Origin: Nannocystis pusilla
Lineage (GTDB): Bacteria > Myxococcota_A > Polyangia > Nannocystales > Nannocystaceae
Assembly (NCBI RefSeq): GCF_020073745.1
Contig: NZ_JAIRAU010000043.1
Span: forward strand, 186,001-250,000
Direction of reading: 5' to 3'
Length of the DNA stretch: 64,000 bases
A program made the position numbers and the translations under genes. Below are positions 42,703 through 52,013 of the stretch, in pieces. Below the pieces are notes generated by a model that saw nothing but the letters and a program-made list of their open reading frames with translations, did no database searches and was not told where the DNA came from. Position 1 is the first letter of the stretch. Each line of letters starts with the position of its first letter.

Positions 42703-45564
42703 TCAGTCCTCGTGCCCGGCGTCGCGGGCGAGGCGGACGCCGCGGGCGTCCTCGACGACGCCGGCGGCGGGGGCGCGAGCCTCGAGCGGGCGGTCGTCGT
42801 TGACCGGGCCGGTGAGGCCGGCGGGCTGACCGGCGAGGTGCCCGGTCGGGTTGCTCGGCAGGCCGACGGCGAGCTGTCCGACGCTCGAGGTGGCGGCGGC
42901 CCGGTTGGCCGGGGCGAACCGATCCTCGCGGAAGCGGACGATCTGCTTCCAGCAGCGCGAGATGTTGTCGCCGAAGATCAGCAGCAGGTCGCCCTGGTCG
43001 CAGGCCGCCAGCGCGCTGTCGATCGAGCGCTGCTCGTCGAGGATGATCTGGATCCGCTCCTCGCCGACGCCGCTCTGCAACAGGCCGGCGCGCAGCAGGT
43101 CGGCGACCTCGCCGGAGGCGCGCCCGCGCAGGCCGTCGTCCTGGCGGATGATGAACTGGTCGAACGCCGGCGCGGCGTGGCGGGCGATCTCGGCGATGTC
43201 GGCGTCGCGTCGGTCGCCGGGGGCCGCCAGCACGCAGACCCGCTTGCCCTTGACGTCGAGCCGCGACACCAGGCTCGCCATGGCCCGCACCGCGGCCGGG
43301 TTGTGGCCGTAGTCGAGGATGACCTTGAAGGGCAGCTCCTCGTAGACGTTGAGCCGGCCGGGCGCCTGGAAGTAGGTGCTGTCGAAGGTGCGCAGGCCCT
43401 GGCGGATGTTCTCGAGCTTGACGCCCATGGCGTAGGCGACGCAGGTGGCGAACATCGCGTTCTGCACGTTGTGCAGCGCCTTGCCCTCGAGGGTGGCGGG
43501 GATCAAATGCGTCCACAGCAGCGGGATGTGCGAGCCGCGGTCGTAGACGGTGATCATGTCGCCGTTGATGCCCTCCTCGAGCACGACCGCGAGGCCGCCG
43601 GCGCGGATGTGCCGGCGCACGAGGTCGTGCTTGGGGCTCGTGGTGACGTAGCCGATCCGCGTGGCCTGGGTGTAGTCGGCCATGCGCAGGCAGTGCTCGT
43701 CGTCGGCGTTGAGGACGGCGCAGTCGCGCGCGACCTCGACGACGATCCGCTTGAGCTCGGCCAGCTGGTCGAGGTTGTCGATGCCGCCGAGGCCCAGATG
43801 ATCGGCGGTGACGTTGAGGACGGCGCCGACGTTGCAGGCGCGGTAGCCCATGCCGGCGCGCAGCAGGCCGCCGCGCGCCGTCTCGAGGACGGCGAGGTCG
43901 ACCAGCGGATCGCGCAGGACCATCTGCGCGGCGACCGGGCCGGTCATGTCGCCGACGACGGTCCGCTCGCCGTCGATGTAGACGCCGTCGGTGGTGCACA
44001 GGCCGACGGTGGCGCCGGACATCTTGTGGATGTGGGCGATCATGCGGCAGACGGTGGTCTTGCCGTTGGTGCCGGTGACGGCCGCGATCGGGATCCGGCT
44101 CGGCGTACCTGGCGGAAAGAGCATGTCCATGACCGGGCCGGCGACGTCGCGCGGGGTGCCCTCGGTCGGCGCGACGTGCATGCGGAAGCCGGGGGCCGCG
44201 TTGACCTCGCAGATCCCGCCGCCGACCTCGCGGTAGCTGCGGGTGATGTCCGGGGTGATGAAGTCGATGCCGCAGATGTCGAGGCCGATCGCCTTGGCCG
44301 CCCGCACCGCCATCTCGCGGTTGTCGTGGTGGCACACGTCGGTCAGGTCGATCGCGGTGCCGCCGGTGCTGAGGTTGCCGGTGCTGCGCAGGTACACCTC
44401 CTCGCCGGCGGCGGGGACGGTGTCGGCGCTGTAGCCCTTGAGCTCGAGCAGGCGCCGCGCCTGGTAGTCGAGCTCGATGCGGGTCAGCACCTTCTCGTGG
44501 CCGATGCCGCGCCGCGGGTCGTTGTTCACCAGCTCGACGAGCTGGGCGATGGTCCGCTCGCCGTCGCCGACGACGTGGCCGGGCACGCGCTTGGCGACGG
44601 CGATCAGCTCGCCGGCGACGACGAGCATGCGGTGGTCGAAGCCGGGGATGTAGGTCTCGACGATGACGCTGTTGCTGTGCTCCTGCGCCTTGTCGAAGGC
44701 GGCCCGCACGGCGACCTCGCTCTGCAGGTCGATCGAGACGCCGCGGCCGTGGTTGGCGTCGAGCGGCTTGACGACGACGGGGAAGCCGAGCCGGCTCGCG
44801 GCCGCGACCGCGCGGTCGGCGGTGCGCACGAGGTGCTGCCGCGGGACCGGCAGGCCGAGGTCGCCGAGGATCTTGTTGGTCTCCTCCTTGTCGCTGGCGA
44901 TCTCGACGGCGATGTGCCGCGTCTCGGAGGTGACGGTGGCGCGGATGCGCTTCTGGAACCGACCGTGGCCGAACTGCACCAGCGATTGGTCGTTGAGGCG
45001 GATCCACGGGATGTCGCGCCGCTCGGCCGCTCGGACCAACGAGGCGGTCGAGGGCCCGAACTGGCGCTTCTGCGCGAACGCGATCAGGTCCTCGAGCCGC
45101 GACTTGAAGTCGAAGCCCTCGGGCACGCCCTTGCGACCCTCGAAGCCGTCGGGCAAGAGCGAGTGCAGGAGGTCGAGCGCGAGGTCGCTGGCGGCCTCGC
45201 CGACGCGCTCCTCCTCGTACTCGTAGACGACGTAGTACTGGCCGGTCGCGCCGGTGCTGCGCGTCTTGCCGAAGCTGACCTTGGCGCCCGTCAGCACCTG
45301 AATCTCGATGGCGACGTGCTCGAGCACGTGCCCGAGCCAGGTGCCGCTGTCCTCGCGCAGGCGGCGGACGAACCCGCCGGCGTCGCCGTACGAGCAGGTG
45401 TGCTGCTGCAGGCTCGGCAGCGCCGCGAGCAGGCCGTCGACGAAGCCGGGGATCGTCGCGCTCGGCCACTGCTCGAGCTCGCCGAGGTCGATGTTCATCC
45501 GGATGACCGGGAAGTGGGCGTAGAGGTTGGGACCGCGGTAGACGCGACGCTCGAGGATCTGCAT
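42703..45564 (-). CDS. cphA: Cyanophycin synthetase
   Basis: 953 residues. N-terminal domain (MQILERRVYRGPNLYAHFPV), an ATP-grasp domain at ~215-480 (GFPVVVKPLDANHGRGVSI, EVNAAPGFRMH), then a Mur ligase domain with AAVTGTNGKTT (497-504). It makes the Asp-Arg storage polymer in the cytoplasm by alternate addition of Asp and Arg. The last ~55 residues are a low-complexity addition. It sits in iadA-cphB-cphA. Confidence 0.96.
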   Translation of the reverse strand: MQILERRVYRGPNLYAHFPVIRMNIDLGELEQWPSATIPGFVDGLLAALPSLQQHTCSYGDAGGFVRRLREDSGTWLGHVLEHVAIEIQVLTGAKVSFGKTRSTGATGQYYVVYEYEEERVGEAASDLALDLLHSLLPDGFEGRKGVPEGFDFKSRLEDLIAFAQKRQFGPSTASLVRAAERRDIPWIRLNDQSLVQFGHGRFQKRIRATVTSETRHIAVEIASDKEETNKILGDLGLPVPRQHLVRTADRAVAAASRLGFPVVVKPLDANHGRGVSIDLQSEVAVRAAFDKAQEHSNSVIVETYIPGFDHRMLVVAGELIAVAKRVPGHVVGDGERTIAQLVELVNNDPRRGIGHEKVLTRIELDYQARRLLELKGYSADTVPAAGEEVYLRSTGNLSTGGTAIDLTDVCHHDNREMAVRAAKAIGLDICGIDFITPDITRSYREVGGGICEVNAAPGFRMHVAPTEGTPRDVAGPVMDMLFPPGTPSRIPIAAVTGTNGKTTVCRMIAHIHKMSGATVGLCTTDGVYIDGERTVVGDMTGPVAAQMVLRDPLVDLAVLETARGGLLRAGMGYRACNVGAVLNVTADHLGLGGIDNLDQLAELKRIVVEVARDCAVLNADDEHCLRMADYTQATRIGYVTTSPKHDLVRRHIRAGGLAVVLEEGINGDMITVYDRGSHIPLLWTHLIPATLEGKALHNVQNAMFATCVAYAMGVKLENIRQGLRTFDSTYFQAPGRLNVYEELPFKVILDYGHNPAAVRAMASLVSRLDVKGKRVCVLAAPGDRRDADIAEIARHAAPAFDQFIIRQDDGLRGRASGEVADLLRAGLLQSGVGEERIQIILDEQRSIDSALAACDQGDLLLIFGDNISRCWKQIVRFREDRFAPANRAAATSSVGQLAVGLPSNPTGHLAGQPAGLTGPVNDDRPLEARAPAAGVVEDARGVRLARDAGHED

Positions 45565-45623
45565 GATGTCCCTTGGGTCAGGTGGATGAACGCCGGGGGG
45601 CGACGGGTCGGTGGGGCCGCCGG

Positions 45624-46469
45624 TCAGTCGTCGTCGTCGGGCGGCGGCAGCGGCGGGACGGCCTCGCGGGTGACGAAGTTATAGCGGGCGCCCTTGGTGA
45701 GGATATGCAGCTTGATGCCGGTCAGACAGATCGGCTGGCCGGGTTTTGCGAAGGCCATCGACGAGTGCTCCAGGCCGGCGACGTCGACCAGGGTGATGGC
45801 GCCGGCGCCGTCGACGTGCATCACGTCGTCGGGGCCGAGGAAGGCGGCGGTGTCTTCGTCGAGGCCGATGCCGACGGCGAAGGGGTTGAACGCGAGGACC
45901 GACAGCAGTCTGCCCAGACGGTCGCGCTGGCGGAAGTGCTGGTCGATGACGACGCGATTGGTCAGACCGAAGCCCGGCGCGAGCGAGGCGAGGCCAGCCT
46001 TGGGGGTCGCTCCCCCCTGGCCGAAGGCGATCATGTGCTCCGAGAGGATCGCGGCGCCGGCGGACGTGCCGCCGACGGTGACGCCGCGAGCGTTGAGCCG
46101 ACGAATGGACTTGGCCACCGGCGTGCCGCCGAGGATCGTGCTGAGCTGCAGCTGATTGCCGCCGGTGAAGAAGACGCCGGTGGCCTGGTCGAGGGCGCCG
46201 AGCCAGTCGTCGCGCTCGGCGTCGGCGCGGGTCTCGAACGGCAAGGCGCGAGCGCTGTAGGCGCCGAGCTGGCGGAAGATCTTCTCGTAGCGCGCGCCGG
46301 TGTCGGCGAGCCGCGAGGCGGTGGGAATGACGATGATGCGGGCGCCCGCTCCGCCGCTGACCTCGACGAAGCGACGGAGGATGACCGGGTCCTGCTCCTT
46401 CTCCTCGGCGCCGCCGACGGGGACGATCCACCCGCGGCTGTGGTGCTCTTCGATACGTGCTGGGCTCAC
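45624..46469 (-). CDS. cphB: Cyanophycinase
   Basis: 281 residues from GTG 46469; this overlaps the iadA stop by 4 bp and has AGAGGT upstream, better than ATG 46496. The nucleophile Ser is in GGTSAGAAIL; FFTGGNQLQL and DQHFRQRDRLGRL are family motifs. It splits cyanophycin into beta-Asp-Arg dipeptides. C-terminus PPLPPPDDDD is low complexity. Confidence 0.95.
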   Translation of the reverse strand: MSPARIEEHHSRGWIVPVGGAEEKEQDPVILRRFVEVSGGAGARIIVIPTASRLADTGARYEKIFRQLGAYSARALPFETRADAERDDWLGALDQATGVFFTGGNQLQLSTILGGTPVAKSIRRLNARGVTVGGTSAGAAILSEHMIAFGQGGATPKAGLASLAPGFGLTNRVVIDQHFRQRDRLGRLLSVLAFNPFAVGIGLDEDTAAFLGPDDVMHVDGAGAITLVDVAGLEHSSMAFAKPGQPICLTGIKLHILTKGARYNFVTREAVPPLPPPDDDD

Positions 46470-47692
46470 GTGGCAGACCTCTCGAAGGGCCCGCATACCA
46501 CTGTTTGCCCGCCCCGGATCAGCCATCGTCCGCGGGCGATCACGCCGGCGATGTGACCGTGGTCGTCGAGGACGACGAGGTCCGCGTCGGCCCCCGGCGT
46601 GAGCCTGCCCTTGTGCGAAAGTCGCAGCAGCCCGGCCACGTTGCTGGTGAAGATCGGGAGGACGACGGCGAGGTCGTGGCCGCGGGCCAAGAGCTCGGTC
46701 AGGGTGTCGCTGAGGGTGGTCGGCCGCCCGACGTCCATGGCGCAGATGTGACCGTGCGCGTCGAAGACGGGCATGCAGCCGGCCCCGTCTGAGCTGCATG
46801 TGAGCCGGCTTACCGGCAAGCCCTGCGCGATCCAGCGGTCGATCGCGTCGGCGGCGTAGAGGCTGTCCCCGGGGTCATCCTCGGGCGGGAAGGCGGTGAC
46901 GTCGACGCTGCAGCCGCGCGCCACCAGCTCGCCGGCCTCGGCGAACAGCCGCCGGTTGCGGTTGACGTGGGTCGGGTGGAAGACCCGCGGCGGCAGCTCG
47001 CTGGTGTCGAGGGCCCGCCGCACGAGGTCGAGCCCGCGCAGGCCGTCGCCCATGTGCAAATGCACGATGCCGGCCTTGTTCGCCATCATGCCGCCGACGT
47101 GGGCGTCGGCGGCGACGCGCAGCAGCTCGTCGAGGGTGGGCTGCGAGGAGCGGTGGTCGCTCAGGGCGAGCTCGCCGACGCCGATGATCGGGTCGATGTA
47201 GACGAGGTCGCGGCGCACGCTGCCGGTGAGGGTGGGGACCGGGAGCTCGTAGCTGCCGGTGTAACAGTAGGCGGACAGGCCCTCGTCGCGCAGGCCGAGG
47301 GTGCGCGCGACGAGGTCGGCGACGGTGCGGGTGGTGCCGTCGGTGCCGAGGACGCCGACGACGGTGGTGATGCCGGCGCGCGACAGCTGCGACAGGCCGA
47401 CCGGCGGGACCCGGGTGCTCGGGCCGGCCTCGCCGCCGCCGCCGATCAGATGGACGTGGGCGTCGATGAGCCCCGGGACGAGCCGCCGGCCGCGGAGGTC
47501 GTGCTCCTCGCCGGCCAGCTCGGGCGGCAAGGCCGGCAGCTGGCGGGCGATGGCGGCGATCTTGCCGGCCGCGAGCAGGACGTCGCAGGTGCCGAGCGGG
47601 GCGGGCGCGAACACCTCGGCGCCGCGGAGCAGCTGCAGCAGGCCCGGGCTGGCCGAAGGGACATGTTCAAACGCGCCGGCGGTGGCTGCCAT
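46466..47692 (-). CDS. iadA: Isoaspartyl dipeptidase
   Basis: 408 residues. Amidohydrolase: metal motif DAHVHLIGGGG, the bridging Lys in MMANKAGIVHLHMG, HPTHVNRNR, and the catalytic Asp in CSSDGAGCMP. It splits beta-Asp-Arg, the product of CphB. First gene of the cyanophycin operon. A possible start repeat (GGCTGGCCGAAGGG, ACATGTTC) lies in the first codons near 47650-47670. Confidence 0.93.
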   Translation of the reverse strand: MAATAGAFEHVPSASPGLLQLLRGAEVFAPAPLGTCDVLLAAGKIAAIARQLPALPPELAGEEHDLRGRRLVPGLIDAHVHLIGGGGEAGPSTRVPPVGLSQLSRAGITTVVGVLGTDGTTRTVADLVARTLGLRDEGLSAYCYTGSYELPVPTLTGSVRRDLVYIDPIIGVGELALSDHRSSQPTLDELLRVAADAHVGGMMANKAGIVHLHMGDGLRGLDLVRRALDTSELPPRVFHPTHVNRNRRLFAEAGELVARGCSVDVTAFPPEDDPGDSLYAADAIDRWIAQGLPVSRLTCSSDGAGCMPVFDAHGHICAMDVGRPTTLSDTLTELLARGHDLAVVLPIFTSNVAGLLRLSHKGRLTPGADADLVVLDDHGHIAGVIARGRWLIRGGQTVVCGPFERSAT

Positions 47693-47769
47693 CGGCGCGG
47701 GAGTCTATCGCAGCGCCCCGGGGCCGGGAAGCTCCGCGAATGGGCGGGGCGCGTCGGCTGGTCGAGGGG

Positions 47770-47783
47770 ACATGTCCGAAGGG
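47770..47783. repeat. 14-bp unit between iadA and the lipoprotein gene
   Basis: ACATGTCCGAAGGG, then GCTGG. Preceded by GGGG. It forms GGACATGTCC with the flanks. Confidence 0.55.
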
Positions 47784-47844
47784 GCTGGTGGGCCCCACGA
47801 CCGAGGTCGGCCGGCGGGTCGAGGACCGGCGCCGCCGGACGGGC

Positions 47845-48642
47845 TCACGGGCTCGGGGCCGGGGCCTGGACGACGGGGCCGAAGCTGGTCTTGTCGAAGT
47901 CGGCCTTGGCCAGGCAGGCGTCGCCGCCGAGATCGTCGGTGTAGACGGTGGACGGGGCGCCCTGCAGGAACATGGTGCCGCAGCCGCCGTTGCCGTAGGG
48001 CTTGTCGGGGTCACAACGGACGCAGCGCCAGCCGCTGCTGCTGCCGCTGCCGCGGTTGCACACGAACGAGTCGTCGCAGAAGTACGAGCGGCAGTGCTGG
48101 TCGAGCACGTCGAACTGGCGGATCGCGCTGTTGGGCGCGACGGCGTCGACGCCCTTGGGCGCGCACACCTTGAACTCGCTCTGCTCAGGGTTGTCGGCGT
48201 CGCCGCTCAGCGCCCTGTAGGTGCGGACCTCGAGGCCCGAGTCGCAGGCGCCGGCGTTCGGCGGGCAGCCGGCCGTGCCGTAGTTCTCGGCGAGGCACGC
48301 GCTGTAGGCGCCGTTCTGCTTGACCGCCTCGGCGTAGGTCTTGGAGACCTCGGTGCTCTCGTCGCTCGTGAAGACGCTCGGGTTGCACGAGACGCTCTCG
48401 AGGTCGACGATGCTGCAGACCTTGTTGTCCTGGCTCTGGGTGAAGCCGCCGCCGCCGCCGCCGCCCGCGGCGCAGCGCGACTGCGTGCGGTTGTCGGCGA
48501 GCGCGTCGGCCAGCGGGACGTCGCAGTCGTCGGCGTTGTCGCAGCGGAAGATGCCGTCGCCGTCGGGGTTCATGATGAAGTTGCAGCCGAGCGAGGCGAC
48601 CACGGCGAACAGGGCGGAGGCGACGAGCGAGCGGATGGGCAT
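47845..48642 (-). CDS. Cys-rich lipoprotein
   Basis: 265 residues; signal MPIRSLVASALFAVVASLGC. Asp/Cys-rich start (CDNADDCDV), a Gly run coded by GCC triplets, and CRSYFCDDSFVCNRG, CVRCDPDKPYGNGGCG. Domain unknown. 15 bp after the histidine kinase; the two may be cotranscribed, so it might be a sensed or sensing surface part. Confidence 0.8.
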   Translation of the reverse strand: MPIRSLVASALFAVVASLGCNFIMNPDGDGIFRCDNADDCDVPLADALADNRTQSRCAAGGGGGGGFTQSQDNKVCSIVDLESVSCNPSVFTSDESTEVSKTYAEAVKQNGAYSACLAENYGTAGCPPNAGACDSGLEVRTYRALSGDADNPEQSEFKVCAPKGVDAVAPNSAIRQFDVLDQHCRSYFCDDSFVCNRGSGSSSGWRCVRCDPDKPYGNGGCGTMFLQGAPSTVYTDDLGGDACLAKADFDKTSFGPVVQAPAPSP

Positions 48643-48657
48643 GGGCGGAGTGCGGTC

Positions 48658-50265
48658 CTAGACGGGTACGCCCGCCGAGGATACGGAGGGGGCCGGAGGA
48701 GCGCAAGCCGGGATCTGGACCTCGAAGGCGGTGCCCGCGGGCCCGGTCGCGGCGACGCGGACGCTGCCCTCGTGGTCCTGCACCAGCTGCTGGACGATCG
48801 AGAGCCCGAGCCCGGTGCCCTGCGGCTTGGCGGTGAAGAAGGCCTCGAACACCTTGTCGACGTCGGCGACCGGCAGGCCGGGGCCGTTGTCCTCGATGGT
48901 GACGCGCACGACGCCCGCGCCCTGGCGCAGACGCACGGCGATCCTCGGGGTCCGCGCGAGGTCCGAGGCGAGATCGCCGAGGTCGCCGACGTCGTCGGCG
49001 GCCCCGGCGCGGCCGAGCAGCGCCTCCCGGGCGTTGCGCAGCAGGTTCATGAAGGCCTGGCGCAGCTGCCCGGCGTCGCCCAGCACCCACGCGGGCCCGG
49101 GGACGTCGACCTCGACCTCGATGCCGGCGCCGGCGAGCTCCTCGCCCATGAAGTCGAGCAAGCTGTGGAGCTCGGCCGCGAGGTCGGTCGGCACGCGCTC
49201 CGGCGGCTTGCGGCGGGCCAGCCCGAGGTAGTCCTCGGTGATCGCGGTGAGGCGATCGATCTCCGCGGTGATCTTGCGCAGGAGTTGTTGCGCCTCGGGG
49301 CTCGCGGAGGCGATCTCGTCGTCGAGCAGCTCGACGTTGAGGGCCACGCTCGACAGCGGGTTGCGGATCTCGTGCGTCACCTGGGCCGCGAGCTGGCCCA
49401 CGGCGGCGAGGCGCTCGCCGCGGATCAGCCGGCGCTCGCGCTCCTGCAGCGCCTCGGCCATGTGGTTGAACTCGAGCGCGAGCCGGCCGACCTCGTCGCC
49501 GCGCAGGGCGCCGGGGGCCGCGACCCGCTGGGCCCAGTCGCCCTCGCCGAGCTGTCGCACGCTGGTCGCCAGCCGCCGCAGCGGCCGCAGGGTCCAGATC
49601 ACGCCGAGGGCCGCGAGCAGGGCCATGACCGCGGTGGCGGCGGTCAGCAGGGCGATGGTCCGCTCGGTTTCGCGCTCGCGCTCGGTGACCTGGCTCTGCA
49701 GGTCGATGATCGCGCGCGAGACCTGGTCGTCGAGGCGGCGGAACAGCTCGCTGATCTCGTTCTGGGTGCGCACGTCCGCCAGCGCCTCGGCCGGGTTCTG
49801 GTTGGCGGCCGCGGCGGCGAGGTCCTCCAGGCGGCTCAGGACCTCGCGGAAATCGCGGAGGGTGCGGACGGCCTCCTCGCCGCCGATCCGCTCGGGGTGG
49901 GCGATCGCGCTGTCGAGCACCGAGCGGGCCTGCTGGACCTGCTCGGCGCGCATCTCGAGCGCCTCGGCGAGGGTGGCCTCGGTGCCGGGGCTCATGCGCT
50001 GGGCCTCGCTGCTGGGCCGCTCGCGGGCGTGGGTGCTGATCCGGACCGACTGGCGATAGGCCGTGGTGAGGTCCTGGTTGAACTTGACGTAGATGATCGT
50101 GAGCAGGTCGAAGCTGACCTTGAGGGCGCGCAGCTCGCGAATGATGAGCAGCGAGGCGACAGCGCTGGTGATCACGACGAGGACCACGAGGGCGGTGATC
50201 CGCGCGGCGAGGCTGTGGCGCAGGCGCAGTGGGGGAGCGGGTGGTGGGGGGAGCCCGGGGGGCAC
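48658..50265 (-). CDS. Sensor histidine kinase, HAMP type
   Basis: About 535 residues; GTG 50265 is a best guess, since the frame stays open further but would overlap the divergent gene. Two membrane segments enclose a ~170-residue sensor; HAMP (RPLRRLATSVRQLGEGDW); H-box (VTHEIRNPLSSVALNVELLD); N, G1 and G2 boxes (MNLLRNAREALL, IEDNGPGLP, GTGLGLSIV). No response regulator lies beside it (orphan). Confidence 0.9.
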   Translation of the reverse strand: MPPGLPPPPAPPLRLRHSLAARITALVVLVVITSAVASLLIIRELRALKVSFDLLTIIYVKFNQDLTTAYRQSVRISTHARERPSSEAQRMSPGTEATLAEALEMRAEQVQQARSVLDSAIAHPERIGGEEAVRTLRDFREVLSRLEDLAAAAANQNPAEALADVRTQNEISELFRRLDDQVSRAIIDLQSQVTERERETERTIALLTAATAVMALLAALGVIWTLRPLRRLATSVRQLGEGDWAQRVAAPGALRGDEVGRLALEFNHMAEALQERERRLIRGERLAAVGQLAAQVTHEIRNPLSSVALNVELLDDEIASASPEAQQLLRKITAEIDRLTAITEDYLGLARRKPPERVPTDLAAELHSLLDFMGEELAGAGIEVEVDVPGPAWVLGDAGQLRQAFMNLLRNAREALLGRAGAADDVGDLGDLASDLARTPRIAVRLRQGAGVVRVTIEDNGPGLPVADVDKVFEAFFTAKPQGTGLGLSIVQQLVQDHEGSVRVAATGPAGTAFEVQIPACAPPAPSVSSAGVPV

Positions 50266-50437
50266 GCGCGGCGATGATGCCGCGTCGGCGCGTCCGGCAA
50301 AACCGGCAACCGCGATCCGTAAGGCCGGGGCCGGCGGGAAAAATCGTGCACACCGGGGCGAGAGCAGCCGTCCGCGGGGGGCCTGATGACGCGGGCCTCT
50401 TCCCTGGCGGCGCGTCCCGTGCGACGTTTGGGCCCCG

Positions 50438-51496
50438 ATGTCGCCTCGTCCGCGCCGACTGTCTCCGTCCCAGGCCGCACTCTCCCTGGCGCTGGCCCTG
50501 TCGCTCAGCCTGCCCGCGACCGCGGCCGCCGCGCCGGTGTCCGGCAAGGGGTCGGTGCTGACGCTCGAGGGCGACGACGCCGCCAAGGCGGCGGCCCTGA
50601 CGAAGGCGTTGCAGACGGAGTTCGCGGCCCGCGGGGTCGGCGGCGGGCGCGACATGTCGCTGTCGGAGCTGAAGATGACGATGGGCTGCGACGAGCCGCC
50701 GTCGCCGAAGTGCCTGGCCGACGGCGGGCGCACGCTCGGGGTCGACAACATGGTCTACGGGACGCTGTCGAAGAGCGGCGGCGGGTTCGTGGTCCAGCTC
50801 AACCTGCTCGACGTGGCCGGCGCCAACGTGAAGGAGGCGGTGACCGCGGAGTACCCGGCGTCGGCGCTCGAGGCCGGGCAGGTGCAGGCGACCGCGAAGG
50901 ACCTGGTCGGGCGCGTGCTCGGGGCCGAGAAGGCCGCGGCGCCGAGCGGCCCGGTCGCCGAGCCGGAGCAGACGGAGCCGGAGCCGCAGCCGGACAGGTC
51001 GAAGCTGGTGTGGGGCCGCTACAAGGAGCAGCCGACGTGGAAGAAGGCCGGCCTCGCGGCCTCGGCCAGCGTCGCCGTGCTGGCGTTCGGCGCGTCGCTC
51101 GGGCTGTTCATGGCGTGGCGCAAGCCGAACGGGCCGGTCTTCAAGAAGATGCTGCAGCTGGCCCAGGACTCGTACACGCAGAACGACAACCCCGACGACA
51201 ACGTGCGCTACGGCGAGGGCGAGGACATCTGTGCCAACGCCCGCGCGCCGCTCGGCAACGGCGTCACCAACGCCGCGGTCGCCAACCAGTGCACCCGCGG
51301 CGAGCAGATGGCCAAGGCGACCACCGGCCTGCTGGTGGTCGGCGGCATCGCCCTCGCCTCGACGATCGCGTTCACCACGTTGATGTTCGTCCACCGCGAG
51401 ACGCCGACGATGGCCAAGCTGCGAAAGCGCGGCTTCAACTTCGGCGCGGCCCCGACGTTCTCCGGCGTGATGTTCGGCGGCGGCATCAACTTCTGA
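50438..51496 (+). CDS. Exported protein with one membrane helix, unknown function
   Basis: 352 residues. Signal peptide (ALSLALALSLSLPATAAAA), a ~130-residue domain resembling the periplasmic GNA1162/TolB N-terminal type (VYGTLSKSGGGFVVQLNLLD), a Pro/Glu linker, and a membrane helix (AGLAASASVAVLAFGASLG), then a tail ending GFNFGAAPTFSGVMFGGGINF. The end is beta-signal-like. Divergent from the kinase. Confidence 0.75.
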   Translation: MSPRPRRLSPSQAALSLALALSLSLPATAAAAPVSGKGSVLTLEGDDAAKAAALTKALQTEFAARGVGGGRDMSLSELKMTMGCDEPPSPKCLADGGRTLGVDNMVYGTLSKSGGGFVVQLNLLDVAGANVKEAVTAEYPASALEAGQVQATAKDLVGRVLGAEKAAAPSGPVAEPEQTEPEPQPDRSKLVWGRYKEQPTWKKAGLAASASVAVLAFGASLGLFMAWRKPNGPVFKKMLQLAQDSYTQNDNPDDNVRYGEGEDICANARAPLGNGVTNAAVANQCTRGEQMAKATTGLLVVGGIALASTIAFTTLMFVHRETPTMAKLRKRGFNFGAAPTFSGVMFGGGINF

Positions 51497-51514
51497 TTCG
51501 GCGCGCTCCGAATC
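51495..51514 (+). terminator. Hairpin at the end of the 50438 gene
   Basis: GATTCGG and CCGAATC with a CGCGCT loop; it begins within the stop codon. No T-run. Confidence 0.55.
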
Positions 51515-51581
51515 GATAGAGGCAGCCGTCGCGCGATTCCGCGGAGTCGCCGGCGCGGGACATGAATCGTGCCAGCAGCGC

Positions 51582-51610
51582 TTGACGGCGCGGCGAGGTC
51601 CTGCTATCTC
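51582..51610 (+). promoter_or_regulatory. Promoter for the tuf leader
   Basis: TTGACG (51582-51587) and TATCTC (51605-51610) with a 17-base spacer. Transcription would begin near 51617, only a few bases before the 25-codon ORF at 51621. Confidence 0.5.
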
Positions 51611-51620
51611 GTCGTCCGTC

Positions 51621-51698
51621 ATGTTCGGAGCCAACAACATCGCTCAGTCGCAGCTCGCGCTCTTGCAGCCGCAGCTCCTGGCGTTGTTGTGTCTCTGA
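51621..51698 (+). CDS. 25-residue possible leader peptide
   Basis: MFGANNIAQSQLALLQPQLL ALLCL, ATG 51621 to TGA 51698. It is Leu/Gln-rich and lies almost at the predicted transcript start, so it could be leaderless. It precedes a structured region before tuf. It may be an attenuation-type leader or a chance ORF. Confidence 0.3.
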   Translation: MFGANNIAQSQLALLQPQLLALLCL

Positions 51699-51752
51699 CA
51701 CAGCGGCTCCGGGCGAGCTGCAGGACCCAATAAACTGAAGAATCCGGCAGGC

Positions 51753-51862
51753 GCCCGCGTGCGGGCACCTCCGTGAGGTGACGACGGCGCTCGCCGCGAC
51801 GTCCGGCGCGTCAGCGCCGACTCGCAGCATTCGCCGATCGCCGAATCGCGCGCGCGATTCGG
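51753..51862 (+). other. Structured leader of tuf: hairpins and a 22-bp palindrome
   Basis: Hairpin 1: GCCCGC/GCGGGC, loop GT (51753-51766). Hairpin 2: CACCTC/GAGGTG, loop CGT (51766-51780). A perfect 22-bp palindrome (half CCGAATCGCGC) at 51841-51862. The rest of 51515-52013 has no other gene apart from the 25-codon ORF and the repeat at 51904. Palindrome half-sites echo the hairpin at 51495. Confidence 0.55.
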
Positions 51863-51903
51863 CCGATTCGTCGTCGCCTCGCGCCGGCCGTGTCTTCTCG
51901 GTC

Positions 51904-51931
51904 GTATGTCCGAGAGGACATGTGATCGATT
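51904..51931. repeat. Two phased 14-bp units in the tuf leader
   Basis: GTATGTCCGAGAGG and ACATGTGATCGATT; RNA hairpin UGUCC-GAGA-GGACA with a GNRA tetraloop. Confidence 0.6.
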
Positions 51932-52013
51932 TCCCTCCGCGCGACTCGGGTCAATTCCCCGAGGCGCTCCATTGCGTAGACCTGGGAGGACCAGGAGAAC
52001 ATGTGAGCATGTC

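Noticed and set aside
40630..45684. A 1684-codon open frame antisense to cphA and its neighbour
   Set aside because: High GC at third positions keeps the antisense frame open; the minus strand holds clear ligase motifs and the plus translation is low complexity.
51906..52013. A 36-residue N-terminal extension of EF-Tu
   Set aside because: It is coded by repeat and leader DNA and precedes the normal NIKPHLNCGTIGHVDHGKT start.
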